Origin: Mollicutes bacterium
Lineage (GTDB): Bacteria; Bacillota_I; Bacilli_A; RF39; UBA660
Length of the DNA stretch: 10,650 nt
NCBI GenBank assembly: GCA_004552445.1
Contig: SFOJ01000023.1
Location: 1-10,650 of the forward strand
Direction of reading: 5' to 3'
Shown here: positions 1 to 7,345 of the stretch, piece by piece
Layout of the letters: each line of letters starts with the position of its first letter
How positions within the stretch are numbered: position 1 is the first letter of the stretch
The notes under the pieces: generated by a model
Seen by the model: the letters and a program-made list of their open reading frames with translations, nothing else
Told to the model about the DNA's origin: nothing
Databases searched by the model: none
Position numbers and translations under genes: made by a program

Positions 1-77
1 AAAGGATAAAGAGCAGATTAAAAGGCTTAACTCCGAAAGAATATCGGAATCAAGCCTCTATTAATCCTGTATTTTAA
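1..77 (+). CDS. IS3-family transposase OrfB, C-terminal fragment (cut by window edge)
   Basis: The frame starting at base 3 is open to the window edge and ends with TAA at 75-77. Its 24 codons include RLKGLTPKEYRNQASINPVF. The pattern R-[IL]-K-x-[KR]-L-K-G-L-[ST]-P-x-[EQ]-[YF]-R is the usual C-terminus of IS3-family DDE transposases (rve integrase domain), which cut and join the IS ends. The catalytic DDE residues lie upstream of the window and cannot be checked. The stop falls just before the terminal inverted repeat, as expected for an intact 3' end. In IS3 elements OrfB is normally made by -1 frameshifting from OrfA; nothing of that region is visible here. Confidence 0.85.
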   Translation, partial: RIKSRLKGLTPKEYRNQASINPVF

Positions 78-79
78 AC

Positions 80-104
80 TGTCTAATTTTTAGGTCTCAC
101 TTCA
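80..104 (+). repeat. IS right terminal inverted repeat (IRR)
   Basis: Read inwards from base 104 on the minus strand the end begins TGAAGTGAGACCTAAAAATT and continues AGACA. It starts with TG and follows the transposase stop by two bases, as in IS150-group elements. The partner left repeat is outside the window, so the assignment rests on resemblance and position. Confidence 0.7.
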
Positions 105-117
105 CTTTAATAAGATA

Positions 118-150
118 CACTTTATTACTTATAAAGTGATATTTTCTTTT
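118..150 (+). terminator. A/T-rich hairpin between convergent units; candidate terminator
   Basis: CACTTTAT (118-125) pairs perfectly with ATAAAGTG (131-138) around a five-base loop, giving an 8-bp stem with two G-C pairs. On the plus strand the stem is followed by ATATTTTCTTTT, a good U-tract, so it could stop transcription leaving the insertion sequence. On the minus strand the following sequence is TATCTTATT, a poorer tract, so it would be a weak terminator for the EPS operon. The stem overlaps the stop codon (125-127) of the GT4 gene. No better operon terminator is visible before the insertion sequence. Confidence 0.4.
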
Positions 151-1216
151 TATAATACTTTAAAAGCATCTTTGCATTTTCAGTAGTATCATAGCCCTTT
201 TCCTTTAGCTTTTGACAGTATGAATTTGATCTTAGTTCACGGTTGTTAGCTATAGGTATTTTTATCTTTTGGACCCAATCTTTAGGAGAATCTAGTCTTT
301 CAAAAGAAATGTTACTTACAAGATCATTTTCTGAAGAAATTATATTAGATACTACAGCATCTAATCCGGACGCTGTCGCCTCTATTAAAGTATAAGGCTG
401 CCCTTCATATAAAGATGGAAGAAGAAATAAATCCATTGCATTCAGCCATCCCGAAGTATCACTTACTGCACCAGTGAAGAATATATGTTTACGCAAAAAC
501 ACATCACTATCGACACGTTTTTTTATTTTTTCAAAATTCACGCCACTTCCAACTAAGACTAAATAATAATTATCGCCTAGCTGTTTAATCAGATCTAGCA
601 AAACAACCTGATTTTTTTGTCTATTAAATCTTCCCACATTTCCCAGCAAAATATCGTCTTTATTAAGTTTAAGTGTTTTTCGATAGTTTTCTCGCAGACT
701 TTCATCAAAATGAAAATGTGACAAATTTATTCCATTTCTTATAACTAAAAATTTTTTCTGATGAAATAGCCACTTGCCCGCAGCAATGTTACATGCTACA
801 CGTCCATTGACTGTCAAATTAAAGATAGGACGTAATAATTTATTTATCTTCGTATGATCGGCAGTTGTATTATGGCTATGAGCTATACGAACTTTTATAC
901 CTGCAAACCATGCAGCTAAAAGTTCAATTGACATTGTAGTACTGTTACCATTTACATGAACAATATCATATTTTTCTTTTTTTAAAACTTTTATTAATTT
1001 CCAGAAGTATATTTGTGGCGAATTATCTCGCATGGGAAGTTCGATTAGTCTTATTCCTTTTGAAATTATTCTCTTTTTAAAGGCTTTTTTCACTTTATTA
1101 GGAGCAATAATAGCTACGTCTTCTCCCCACTTAGAAAAAAGATAACTATTATTTAAGATGAATGTAGATATACCATTTTCTTCTAGATTAACAGTATTAA
1201 CTAGTGCAATCTTCAT
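125..1216 (-). CDS. GT4-family glycosyltransferase, last gene of the EPS operon
   Basis: A 363-residue retaining GT-B glycosyltransferase that would add one sugar from a nucleotide-sugar donor to the lipid-linked repeat unit at the inner face of the membrane. Visible hallmarks are a glycine-containing N-terminal strand and loop (residues 1-20), DIVHVNG (84-90), AHSHN (112-116), IRNGIN (159-164), the donor-domain motif GNVGRFNRQKN (192-202), and the E-x7-E motif within EGQPYTLIEA (E271 and E279). Length is normal for the family. After E-x7-E the usual GLP is GLD (284-286), a small departure. The ATG at 1216 follows an AGGTG ribosome binding site that overlaps the TAG stop of the LicD gene, so the two are probably translationally coupled. 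There is no hydrophobic N-terminal anchor. Donor sugar and linkage cannot be told from sequence. An IS element lies directly downstream. Confidence 0.9.
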   Translation of the reverse strand: MKIALVNTVNLEENGISTFILNNSYLFSKWGEDVAIIAPNKVKKAFKKRIISKGIRLIELPMRDNSPQIYFWKLIKVLKKEKYDIVHVNGNSTTMSIELLAAWFAGIKVRIAHSHNTTADHTKINKLLRPIFNLTVNGRVACNIAAGKWLFHQKKFLVIRNGINLSHFHFDESLRENYRKTLKLNKDDILLGNVGRFNRQKNQVVLLDLIKQLGDNYYLVLVGSGVNFEKIKKRVDSDVFLRKHIFFTGAVSDTSGWLNAMDLFLLPSLYEGQPYTLIEATASGLDAVVSNIISSENDLVSNISFERLDSPKDWVQKIKIPIANNRELRSNSYCQKLKEKGYDTTENAKMLLKYYKKKISLYK

Positions 1217-1223
1217 TTTTCAC

Positions 1224-2042
1224 CTAAAGTTTAAAATCTACGAGATCATGTCGAGTTACCCGTTGATCCTTAGGAGGCAACTCTCTCCAATTACCATAAT
1301 CATTTACTAGCATTTGTTCATAATATTTAGAGATCAAGAAATTGTGATTTTCAAATTTATGATCCTCAACTTCATCAAAAAACTTTCTGCAATACACATC
1401 TTTTTTAACGTATGGACCTGGAAAAATTCTAACATTTTTAGTTTTTTCTTTATCATACTTACACATTATGTCAAAGGCCTTATTCCTAATCTTTTTAGTA
1501 TTATTTGGAATAAGATATTTAATCAGACCAGCAATTATTTTCTTTTTTCCTTTTCGTGCTTTAACAGATAAATACTTAGCCATAAACATATGTCTTAAGA
1601 AAATAAAGCTATTAAATTGTTTTTTAGCTTCTTTTTTATTATCACTTACATTATCAACAGGAAATATATCTATAAAAACTCCATGATTAATATTGTACTC
1701 AGCCAAATATGACTCCTTAAATAAGGTATTGTTAATTCGAATCTTATCAAACAAATATAAATACTCTGGATCAGTACTCATATCTTGATAAAAATACTTG
1801 GAAGGTAATTCTGTTTTACAAATTAATTTAAACTTCTCCAAGTCATCCCTTAGCATTGCTATATCCACATCATCATCCCAAGGAATAAATCCATTATGGC
1901 GAATCGCTCCCAATAATGATCCATCAATTAAAGTATATTTAATAGAGTGTCTTCTGCAAATCTGATCAATTACTGTCAGTGCTTCTAATTCTAAAGAGTG
2001 TATAGCTTTTAATTCATTACTTGATAACGTTTTTTTTGACAT
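1224..2042 (-). CDS. LicD-family (phosphotransferase-like) protein
   Basis: A 272-residue LicD-family protein with a nucleotidyltransferase-like fold. It carries the family signature GSLLGAIRHNGFIPWDDDVD (residues 41-60), whose aspartates should bind the metal, then HGVFIDIFPVDNV (120-132), and the usual C-terminal end YGNWRELPP...RVTRH. Family members transfer phosphocholine or other phospho-linked groups (for example ribitol- or glycerol-phosphate-type substituents) from a CDP-activated donor onto cell-surface glycans. In this operon it most likely decorates the EPS repeat unit. No choline uptake or activation genes (LicA, LicB, LicC) are in the window, so the transferred group is unknown. 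The start has a good AGGAT ribosome binding site, 23 bases after the flippase gene. A run of eight A residues begins five bases after the start codon. The gene is full length and appears cytoplasmic. Confidence 0.85.
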   Translation of the reverse strand: MSKKTLSSNELKAIHSLELEALTVIDQICRRHSIKYTLIDGSLLGAIRHNGFIPWDDDVDIAMLRDDLEKFKLICKTELPSKYFYQDMSTDPEYLYLFDKIRINNTLFKESYLAEYNINHGVFIDIFPVDNVSDNKKEAKKQFNSFIFLRHMFMAKYLSVKARKGKKKIIAGLIKYLIPNNTKKIRNKAFDIMCKYDKEKTKNVRIFPGPYVKKDVYCRKFFDEVEDHKFENHNFLISKYYEQMLVNDYGNWRELPPKDQRVTRHDLVDFKL

Positions 2043-2065
2043 AAAAATCCTGAATTCTTTTAAAA

Positions 2066-3529
2066 CTAAATTTTATTTTTTATGATATTTATTGCATTTT
2101 TCAACATTGAAATGGCAATTTTATTCTTCAACAAAACCAAAATTGCTCCGTACATAGGGACAGATAATATTACTGAAAAAACAGTTTTCCAAGTCATAGA
2201 ATCCCATCCCCATTGACATAGTAGACAAACAATTACTATTCCAATACAACCGATAATCGATTCTAAAAGATTTTTTAAGGTTTCCTTCTTAAATATAATC
2301 GGTTTAATAATATCTTTGCATGAATATCCATTCATTATCATTACACTCAGTTCTGCCAATACTGTGCTTAATGAAGTACCATCATATGACATTGTAGGTA
2401 TTAAAATGAAATTCAAAACTATATTAATTACTGCTGTAATCAATGTATTTTGTAAAACTCTCTTTTCTCTTTTAGCAGGAATCAACACACAATCTGAAAA
2501 TATCCAACTAAAAATTGAGAAAATAATAGCCCACGTAATAATTCGAAGTGAATTTACAGATGGTAAAAACTTTTGACCAGCAATTATTAAAACAACTTCT
2601 CGACTTAGCATTAATAGGCCAACCGATGCAGGCAATACTAACACACCTAAAGTGTTAATTACTCTAGTCAATACGTCATTATACTCTCTTCTCCTTCTTT
2701 GCCCCCATAGCATAGCTAACCGAGGTATTGTTACTGTTAAAACAGCAGAAAGTAGACTTTGTGCTATCTGATATATTTTTACAGACGTACTATAAATCCC
2801 AACTGCATAATCATTCTTCATCAATCCAAGAATAGTATTATCTGAATAAACATATATAGTTACGGCAACCGAAGAGGCAAAAATAGTCAATATTGGTTTT
2901 AAATGATATTTCCACCTAGTATTCAAAGTTAAACGAATATGAATAAAACTTCGAGCATGTACAAAATTAAGAAAATTTGAACCAACACTAGCCAACACGG
3001 TTATAGCAGCATATATAAGATAATCTGACGGTCTTTTTACAAAAATAAATAATAAAATTATCGATAGGATTTTAAAAATTATACTTCTGATAGTAATGTA
3101 GGTATAATCTTCATAAATCGTATAAATCCATTCAGTCCCTAAAGTAGTAAATAAAATTTGGATACTAAAAATCAATATACAAGCTACATAATTATTTAGA
3201 TTTTTAAATATTACTAAGCTCAATAATAATAATATATATGCAATTACGGTAGCTAATATATTGATACTAAAAACTTCGCTCGAAAACTCCTCAATTTGTT
3301 CCTTATTATCTCTATACTTTGCACCCTCACGAACTGCATACGTAGCAATTCCTAATCCGGCAATCAATATAAAATAGCCAATATACGTATTAGAAAAATT
3401 ATATATCCCAATACCATTAACAGATAAAACACGAGATATATACGGAAAAGTAATTAATGGAAAGATTAAATTTAATACACTTCTTAATCCATTTAAAAAA
3501 GCATTTAAACCCAATGACTTTTTTTTCAT
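2066..3529 (-). CDS. wzx: Wzx-type polysaccharide flippase
   Basis: A 487-residue, highly hydrophobic polytopic protein of the polysaccharide transporter (PST, MOP superfamily) type. It would move the undecaprenyl-linked repeat unit from the inner to the outer face of the membrane. The N-terminal segment LIFPLITFPYISRVLSVNGI (21-40) leading into GIYNF is characteristic of Wzx/RfbX proteins, followed by the conserved YAVREGAKYRD stretch (64-74). About 12-14 membrane helices alternate with short Lys/Arg-rich loops; length is typical. The start shares one base with the stop of the upstream GT2 gene (TAATG) and is preceded by AAGGAAG. The second to fourth codons form an A8 run. The gene symbol is assigned by role; locus names vary in lactobacilli. 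It pairs functionally with the Wzy-like gene at 5482-6648. Confidence 0.92.
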   Translation of the reverse strand: MKKKSLGLNAFLNGLRSVLNLIFPLITFPYISRVLSVNGIGIYNFSNTYIGYFILIAGLGIATYAVREGAKYRDNKEQIEEFSSEVFSINILATVIAYILLLLSLVIFKNLNNYVACILIFSIQILFTTLGTEWIYTIYEDYTYITIRSIIFKILSIILLFIFVKRPSDYLIYAAITVLASVGSNFLNFVHARSFIHIRLTLNTRWKYHLKPILTIFASSVAVTIYVYSDNTILGLMKNDYAVGIYSTSVKIYQIAQSLLSAVLTVTIPRLAMLWGQRRRREYNDVLTRVINTLGVLVLPASVGLLMLSREVVLIIAGQKFLPSVNSLRIITWAIIFSIFSWIFSDCVLIPAKREKRVLQNTLITAVINIVLNFILIPTMSYDGTSLSTVLAELSVMIMNGYSCKDIIKPIIFKKETLKNLLESIIGCIGIVIVCLLCQWGWDSMTWKTVFSVILSVPMYGAILVLLKNKIAISMLKNAINIIKNKI

Positions 3530-4530
3530 TACTTTTCTTCCTTAACATAATTTCTAATTTTTCTCGAAATTTTACCGATTCTTCCAATAATTACAAATAT
3601 TGGATAACACTTTTTAAAAGATAAACATTCAATTTTATATCTGATATCATAGTTAGTTATCTTAATATTCTGAGTTAAAAATTCAATTAAATCGGGATAC
3701 AAAAGAATTTGTTCTTTATTTAATCTATGAAATAAAGAAATTACATTAATCATTGTATTTCTTTCTAATTTAATAGCTAACGTAGGATAATTTTCTTTAA
3801 AGAAACTATACATTTCATAATGTGATAAAGCTGCATCTTTTATTTTTTTAGTAGACAGATTATGTGTCAAACTATCATTTCTTATTCTATAAAAATAAAA
3901 TGGAGCGCTTTGAAAATATATGCTGCTAGCTTTATCATACAATTTATACATAATTGATAAATCTTCTGTATAAATACGATCTTCTGGAAATTTAATTTTA
4001 TCAAAAAGACTTTTTTTAAAGATTTTATTCCAGGGAAAAGAAGCTATATTGTTATCTAAAAGACTTTTCATTGCTTGAAATTTAGAAATCGCTTTAGCTT
4101 CATTAGGAATTTTTATATCATTTATCTTTGATACATCACTATTTCTTTTAAATTTTAAATATTTAAAAACCAGAATATCAAATTTATTATTTCTATCTGA
4201 TATCTCTTTTTTAATGTATTTTAAACTCCCTTGATTAATTGCATCATCACTATCGATAAACCATACCCAGTCTCCCTTACTTTTCATTAGCCCATAATTT
4301 CGAGCACTAGAAACTCCTTCATTTTTCTTATCATAAACTCGAATTTGAGAATATTTAGCTTGATATCTCTCAGCAATGGTTCTACTGTTATCGGTGGAAC
4401 CATCATTTACAATTATTACTTCAACATTCTTCAAATCATTCTGAATTATACTATTTAAACATATAGCAATATAGTTTTCAACATTATACATCGGAATTAT
4501 TATACTTATTATCGGCTTTTTATCTACCAT
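3529..4530 (-). CDS. GT2-family glycosyltransferase
   Basis: A 333-residue inverting GT-A glycosyltransferase. The N-terminal domain shows ISIIIPMYNVENYI (8-21), NDGSTD (42-47, nucleotide binding), NEGVSSARNYG (70-80) and FIDSDD (91-96, metal-binding DxD equivalent). ED at 189-190 in RIYTEDLS is the likely catalytic base region. The C-terminal third is basic and ends in a Lys/Arg-rich tail, suggesting peripheral membrane attachment, with no clear transmembrane helix. Donor and acceptor are unknown; it probably adds one sugar to the EPS repeat unit. Its ATG lies 11 bases inside the end of the DUF6625-like gene and has no Shine-Dalgarno sequence at normal spacing (AATAAACTAAAAA precedes it), so translation probably depends on coupling to the upstream gene. 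Confidence 0.9.
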   Translation of the reverse strand: MVDKKPIISIIIPMYNVENYIAICLNSIIQNDLKNVEVIIVNDGSTDNSRTIAERYQAKYSQIRVYDKKNEGVSSARNYGLMKSKGDWVWFIDSDDAINQGSLKYIKKEISDRNNKFDILVFKYLKFKRNSDVSKINDIKIPNEAKAISKFQAMKSLLDNNIASFPWNKIFKKSLFDKIKFPEDRIYTEDLSIMYKLYDKASSIYFQSAPFYFYRIRNDSLTHNLSTKKIKDAALSHYEMYSFFKENYPTLAIKLERNTMINVISLFHRLNKEQILLYPDLIEFLTQNIKITNYDIRYKIECLSFKKCYPIFVIIGRIGKISRKIRNYVKEEK

Positions 4531-5485
4531 TTTTTAGTTTATTCGCTATTTTCCATTTCCACATAATTCTAAAATAATGAAGATTCAAATCTTTCCGTTT
4601 TAGTTTTTTAATATAATTCTTCGACACATCAACTGGTAAATCTAACAAATTAAATTCATTCGGTATTATACTAAACGCTTTTGCCTTTAATACATTTGAA
4701 CCTAATTTCATTTTTCTCTGCTGCAAATGGACATATAAAAAGCTTTCCTTTTTTAAATTATTATTGTTAATTACATATCTAACTATATTATGTCCATCCC
4801 AAATGCATATAGATTTCTTATAATTTTCGGTATAGAAATCATCTGTATAATAATCATATATTACATTTTTGAATTTTGTTGGTGTAACACGTGGATTATA
4901 TGACCAGTCTGCATGAAAAACGTTATATCCATTTTTCACAAAGATAGTATCTATATTTTTCTTTCCATTTCCAGTTTCATCAAATACTTCAATTTTATCT
5001 GAAGTTAAGGCCTTCTTATAGTAATATTCTTTATTTACAGGCTTTAAAAAAGCTCTATTTATCTCAAAACTGTTTTTAAATAAAACCATATGTCCTAGGG
5101 AGAATATTTTATCGTATTTATTTAAAAAAGATAATGGTAATTGCTCATCTAGATTTCCCATAATAGTATCTATATCACAATAGCCCCAGTAAGAATATTG
5201 TCTAATTAAATCCTCAAACAGATATCCATATGTAGGTTTAAAATCACACAATTTTTTTGGATATTCCAAAGCTAATTTTTCTTTAAACTTTTTCTGTGCA
5301 AATCGTTTAAAGTCATTCCATTCCATAAAGATTTTCTTAACATTTTTAGGATATGAAAATTCTCTATTATCATTCGTTATAATTAGCCAATCAAATTTCT
5401 TATTTGGTGCACAACTATTTAAAAACAACTGGAAATAATTGGGAAGTTTTCCAAAATAGGGAATTATAAAACATGCTCTTTTCAT
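4520..5485 (-). CDS. DUF6625-like putative glycosyltransferase
   Basis: A 321-residue protein that resembles the DUF6625 family, found in capsule and EPS clusters and believed to be glycosyltransferases. The recognisable parts are the N-terminus with IPYFGKLPNYFQLFLNSC (8-25) and DWLIITND (32-39), then KPTYGYLFEDL (83-93), and YWGYCDIDTIMGNL (99-112). CDID is a plausible DxD-type metal and nucleotide-sugar site of a GT-A fold. A later block, HADWSYNPRVTP, looks like the acceptor or second half of the fold. No membrane helix is visible. The gene overlaps the Wzy-like gene by four bases (ATGA), has AAGGA upstream, and overlaps the following GT2 gene by 11 bases. Its activity is inferred from family resemblance and context only. 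Confidence 0.75.
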   Translation of the reverse strand: MKRACFIIPYFGKLPNYFQLFLNSCAPNKKFDWLIITNDNREFSYPKNVKKIFMEWNDFKRFAQKKFKEKLALEYPKKLCDFKPTYGYLFEDLIRQYSYWGYCDIDTIMGNLDEQLPLSFLNKYDKIFSLGHMVLFKNSFEINRAFLKPVNKEYYYKKALTSDKIEVFDETGNGKKNIDTIFVKNGYNVFHADWSYNPRVTPTKFKNVIYDYYTDDFYTENYKKSICIWDGHNIVRYVINNNNLKKESFLYVHLQQRKMKLGSNVLKAKAFSIIPNEFNLLDLPVDVSKNYIKKLKRKDLNLHYFRIMWKWKIANKLKNGR

Positions 5486-6648
5486 TTTAATCCTTCTTCA
5501 TTAGTGTACGTTATCAATGTTGAGAATGGCGTTAATAAGAATATGTTATATTCTAAGGAATAAAAGTGTTGATCTATTAAACTATCTAAAACTATAACAA
5601 GTAAAATAAACGGAATTATGTATTCATGTATTTTTAAACATTTATTAACTACATATCTATAACCTATTCCCACAAGGACTAATAATGCCAATCCATACGA
5701 TAGCAAAAATACATAAAAACTATTGTCAATATAAAACCAGCCTTTGAAAAAAGAAGAAATATTAGTATAAATATCTTGCCCCCAGATAGAATATCCAAAA
5801 AATTCAATCCCCATTCTATTATTTGTTAATCTAGCCGAAGTAATTTGATTAATAAATTCAAGCACCGAATTATTTGGATATCTGATAAAAAGTTCCGTTA
5901 CTAAATACGATAATAATGCACCTATAAAAAAGAGATTTTTAAGAATTGATTGTGTAAATTTAGAAATTTGAAAATCAGATTTAAAAATTTTTCTTTTTAG
6001 GAAGATAGTATACGGTATAAGTAAAAGTAATGTGAGACTTCCTAGTCTAGAATTACTTTCCACTAAAGTTATTATTGCTATAACAAATATTAATAAGTAT
6101 AAGGAAGTATTATTACGTCCTTTCATCAAATTTAAATAGATCTTGGATAAAGTAATATATACTATCAGCTGAACTAAATCCGTTGGCATTCTATATCCAA
6201 ACGTCTTTCTTCCTTGAAGTACCTGTCCATCTCCAATCAAACCTAGAATATAAGCTAATAACATTATTAGCAACACACTACAGGCAACCACAAAAAAAGT
6301 CTTCAATATTTTCTCAAAGTGTATATGATATGCACTTAAAATAAATATGATATTAACAAGTAAAACATAGTTATGATTGCGCTTAAAAGAAACTATAGAA
6401 ATAACTGTTAAAAGAATAATAAAAATAAGAATTATTATTTTTATTAGCGTCAGCCTATTCACTGCATAATATAATTCATTAAAGTCCAAAATAACAAAGC
6501 TAAATATAGAAATAAGAAGCCCCAAAAATATAAATGAATATCTTATATATGGGGGAACAGGTAACAATGTATGACCCAGTAATTGCCCAACCAAAAATAA
6601 GGCTAATCCTAAACAATATACACTTTCTCTGCCAAGTTTTATTTTCAT
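5482..6648 (-). CDS. wzy: Wzy-like polysaccharide polymerase (polytopic membrane protein)
   Basis: A 388-residue protein made almost wholly of hydrophobic helices, about ten to twelve, consistent with an O-antigen/EPS polymerase that joins flipped repeat units on the outer face of the membrane. Supporting details are the lipid-facing helices from residue 11 onwards, the loop GRKTFGYRMPTDLVQL (146-161), which corresponds to the R-x-s-F-G-f...N/D loop of Wzy proteins, and SNSRLGSL (198-205), similar to the S-x-S-R motif seen before a helix in many of them. Wzy sequences diverge strongly, so the call rests on topology, these two motifs and location beside transferases and a flippase. It is the only other polytopic protein in the window. 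The start overlaps the acetyltransferase stop (ATGA) and has only a weak GGTG ribosome binding site, suggesting coupled translation. Confidence 0.82.
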   Translation of the reverse strand: MKIKLGRESVYCLGLALFLVGQLLGHTLLPVPPYIRYSFIFLGLLISIFSFVILDFNELYYAVNRLTLIKIIILIFIILLTVISIVSFKRNHNYVLLVNIIFILSAYHIHFEKILKTFFVVACSVLLIMLLAYILGLIGDGQVLQGRKTFGYRMPTDLVQLIVYITLSKIYLNLMKGRNNTSLYLLIFVIAIITLVESNSRLGSLTLLLLIPYTIFLKRKIFKSDFQISKFTQSILKNLFFIGALLSYLVTELFIRYPNNSVLEFINQITSARLTNNRMGIEFFGYSIWGQDIYTNISSFFKGWFYIDNSFYVFLLSYGLALLVLVGIGYRYVVNKCLKIHEYIIPFILLVIVLDSLIDQHFYSLEYNIFLLTPFSTLITYTNEEGLK

Positions 6649-7331
6649 TTAGAAAACACCATTTCTTGCTTATTACAATAATTTAAGAAATCCTTATAGG
6701 ATAAAAATTTTGTATGATAAGTACTAAGTTTTTTAAGAGTCTCATGATAATTTCCCATTAATTCAAGTTGGCTTCGATATTTTGTATATATGCGCGAAGG
6801 CTTAAACAGAAAGAAATACTCATCCATCTTTTCTTCTGGCGGATATGTCTTAAATCTTTTCTTGTACTCTAAAACGTATTCTACTGCCTCTTTTAATTGG
6901 CGTTTCTCTCTTTTATCTCTATATTCTTCAATAGTCATTAGTTTTCGAGCGGGATTTCCTGCATATACAGAATTAGAATCAACATTTCCACTTACAACAC
7001 TATTGGCACCAATTATTACATTATCACCAAGATGTGATCCACCTAGAATTGTAGCGCCCCCTCCTATAAATACGTTATTGCCTATTACAGTTTTACGTTG
7101 ATTTCCATAAATAATTCCATATTTTTTCTTCAACACAGACCAACTGTAATCATGCGTTAATATAGTTACCGGACCCGTTATTTGAACATCATTTCCAATT
7201 GTCAAAAGATGCGGATTTTGTACATCAATTGTTGTATTGAATGGGCGAAAAATTTTAACATTTTCACCTACCTTAACACCTTTACTCCGTGAATATTTTA
7301 TGTAAGTCTCCGCCGTTGCTCGATATCCCAA
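6645..7331 (-). CDS. Hexapeptide-repeat acetyltransferase with an abnormal start (out-of-frame ATG)
   Basis: A left-handed beta-helix acyltransferase that would acetylate a sugar of the repeat unit using acetyl-CoA. Hexapeptide-type turns run from about VKVGENVKIF (19-28) to VYAGNPARKL (122-131). THDYSW (59-64) holds the likely catalytic His60, and IGNNVFIGGGATILGGSHLG (83-102) forms the main coils. A charged helical tail of about 95 residues follows. The frame given starts at TTG (7331), which has no Shine-Dalgarno sequence. A strong GAGGT and ATG lie at 7371-7360 but are one base out of frame because of an A9 run; an A8 run would give a 238-residue protein beginning MSLKKIKYLIL. The upstream in-frame codons KKIKYLI fit the natural N-terminus. 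The core domain is intact, but the gene may be off, poorly translated, or expressed by slippage. The stop overlaps the Wzy-like start. Confidence 0.8.
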   Translation of the reverse strand: MGYRATAETYIKYSRSKGVKVGENVKIFRPFNTTIDVQNPHLLTIGNDVQITGPVTILTHDYSWSVLKKKYGIIYGNQRKTVIGNNVFIGGGATILGGSHLGDNVIIGANSVVSGNVDSNSVYAGNPARKLMTIEEYRDKREKRQLKEAVEYVLEYKKRFKTYPPEEKMDEYFFLFKPSRIYTKYRSQLELMGNYHETLKKLSTYHTKFLSYKDFLNYCNKQEMVFSK

Positions 7332-7345
7332 TATTAAATATTTTA

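Larger units (their letters stand above)
1..104 (+). mobile_element. Right end of an IS3-family (IS150-group) insertion sequence
   Basis: The window opens inside an insertion sequence. Bases 3-77 are the last codons of an IS3-type transposase, and bases 80-104 read TGTCTAATTTTTAGGTCTCA followed by CTTCA. This has the TG...CA layout and general look of IS150-group right ends, which typically resemble TGTCTAACTTTTTGGG...TTCA (comparison from memory). The element appears to stop at base 104. Its left end and most of the transposase lie outside the window, so completeness and target-site duplication cannot be judged. It lies 20 bases beyond the stop codon of the last EPS gene and is transcribed towards the EPS operon. 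IS elements commonly bound or interrupt EPS clusters in lactobacilli. Confidence 0.85.

Noticed and set aside
3..68. Long imperfect hairpin (AGGCTT 23-28 with AAGCCT 52-57, TCCGA 32-36 with TCGGA 44-48, AGGAT 3-7 with ATCCT 64-68), looking like an operon terminator or structured RNA.
   Set aside because: The same bases encode a convincing IS3-type transposase C-terminus up to a stop just before the inverted repeat, and no T-tract follows the stem on either strand; a coding explanation is better.
1314..1686. Plus-strand open frames of 85 and 72 codons opposite the LicD gene.
   Set aside because: They lie wholly antisense to a gene with clear family motifs, have low-complexity Phe/Ile-rich products, and overlap each other; they are shadows.
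2316..2576. Plus-strand open frame of 86 codons opposite the flippase gene.
   Set aside because: It is antisense to a well-supported membrane protein gene, with no recognisable domain.
6790..7101. Plus-strand open frame of 103 codons opposite the acetyltransferase gene.
   Set aside because: It is the complement of the hexapeptide-repeat region, which explains its Pro/Thr/Ile-rich pattern; no independent evidence.
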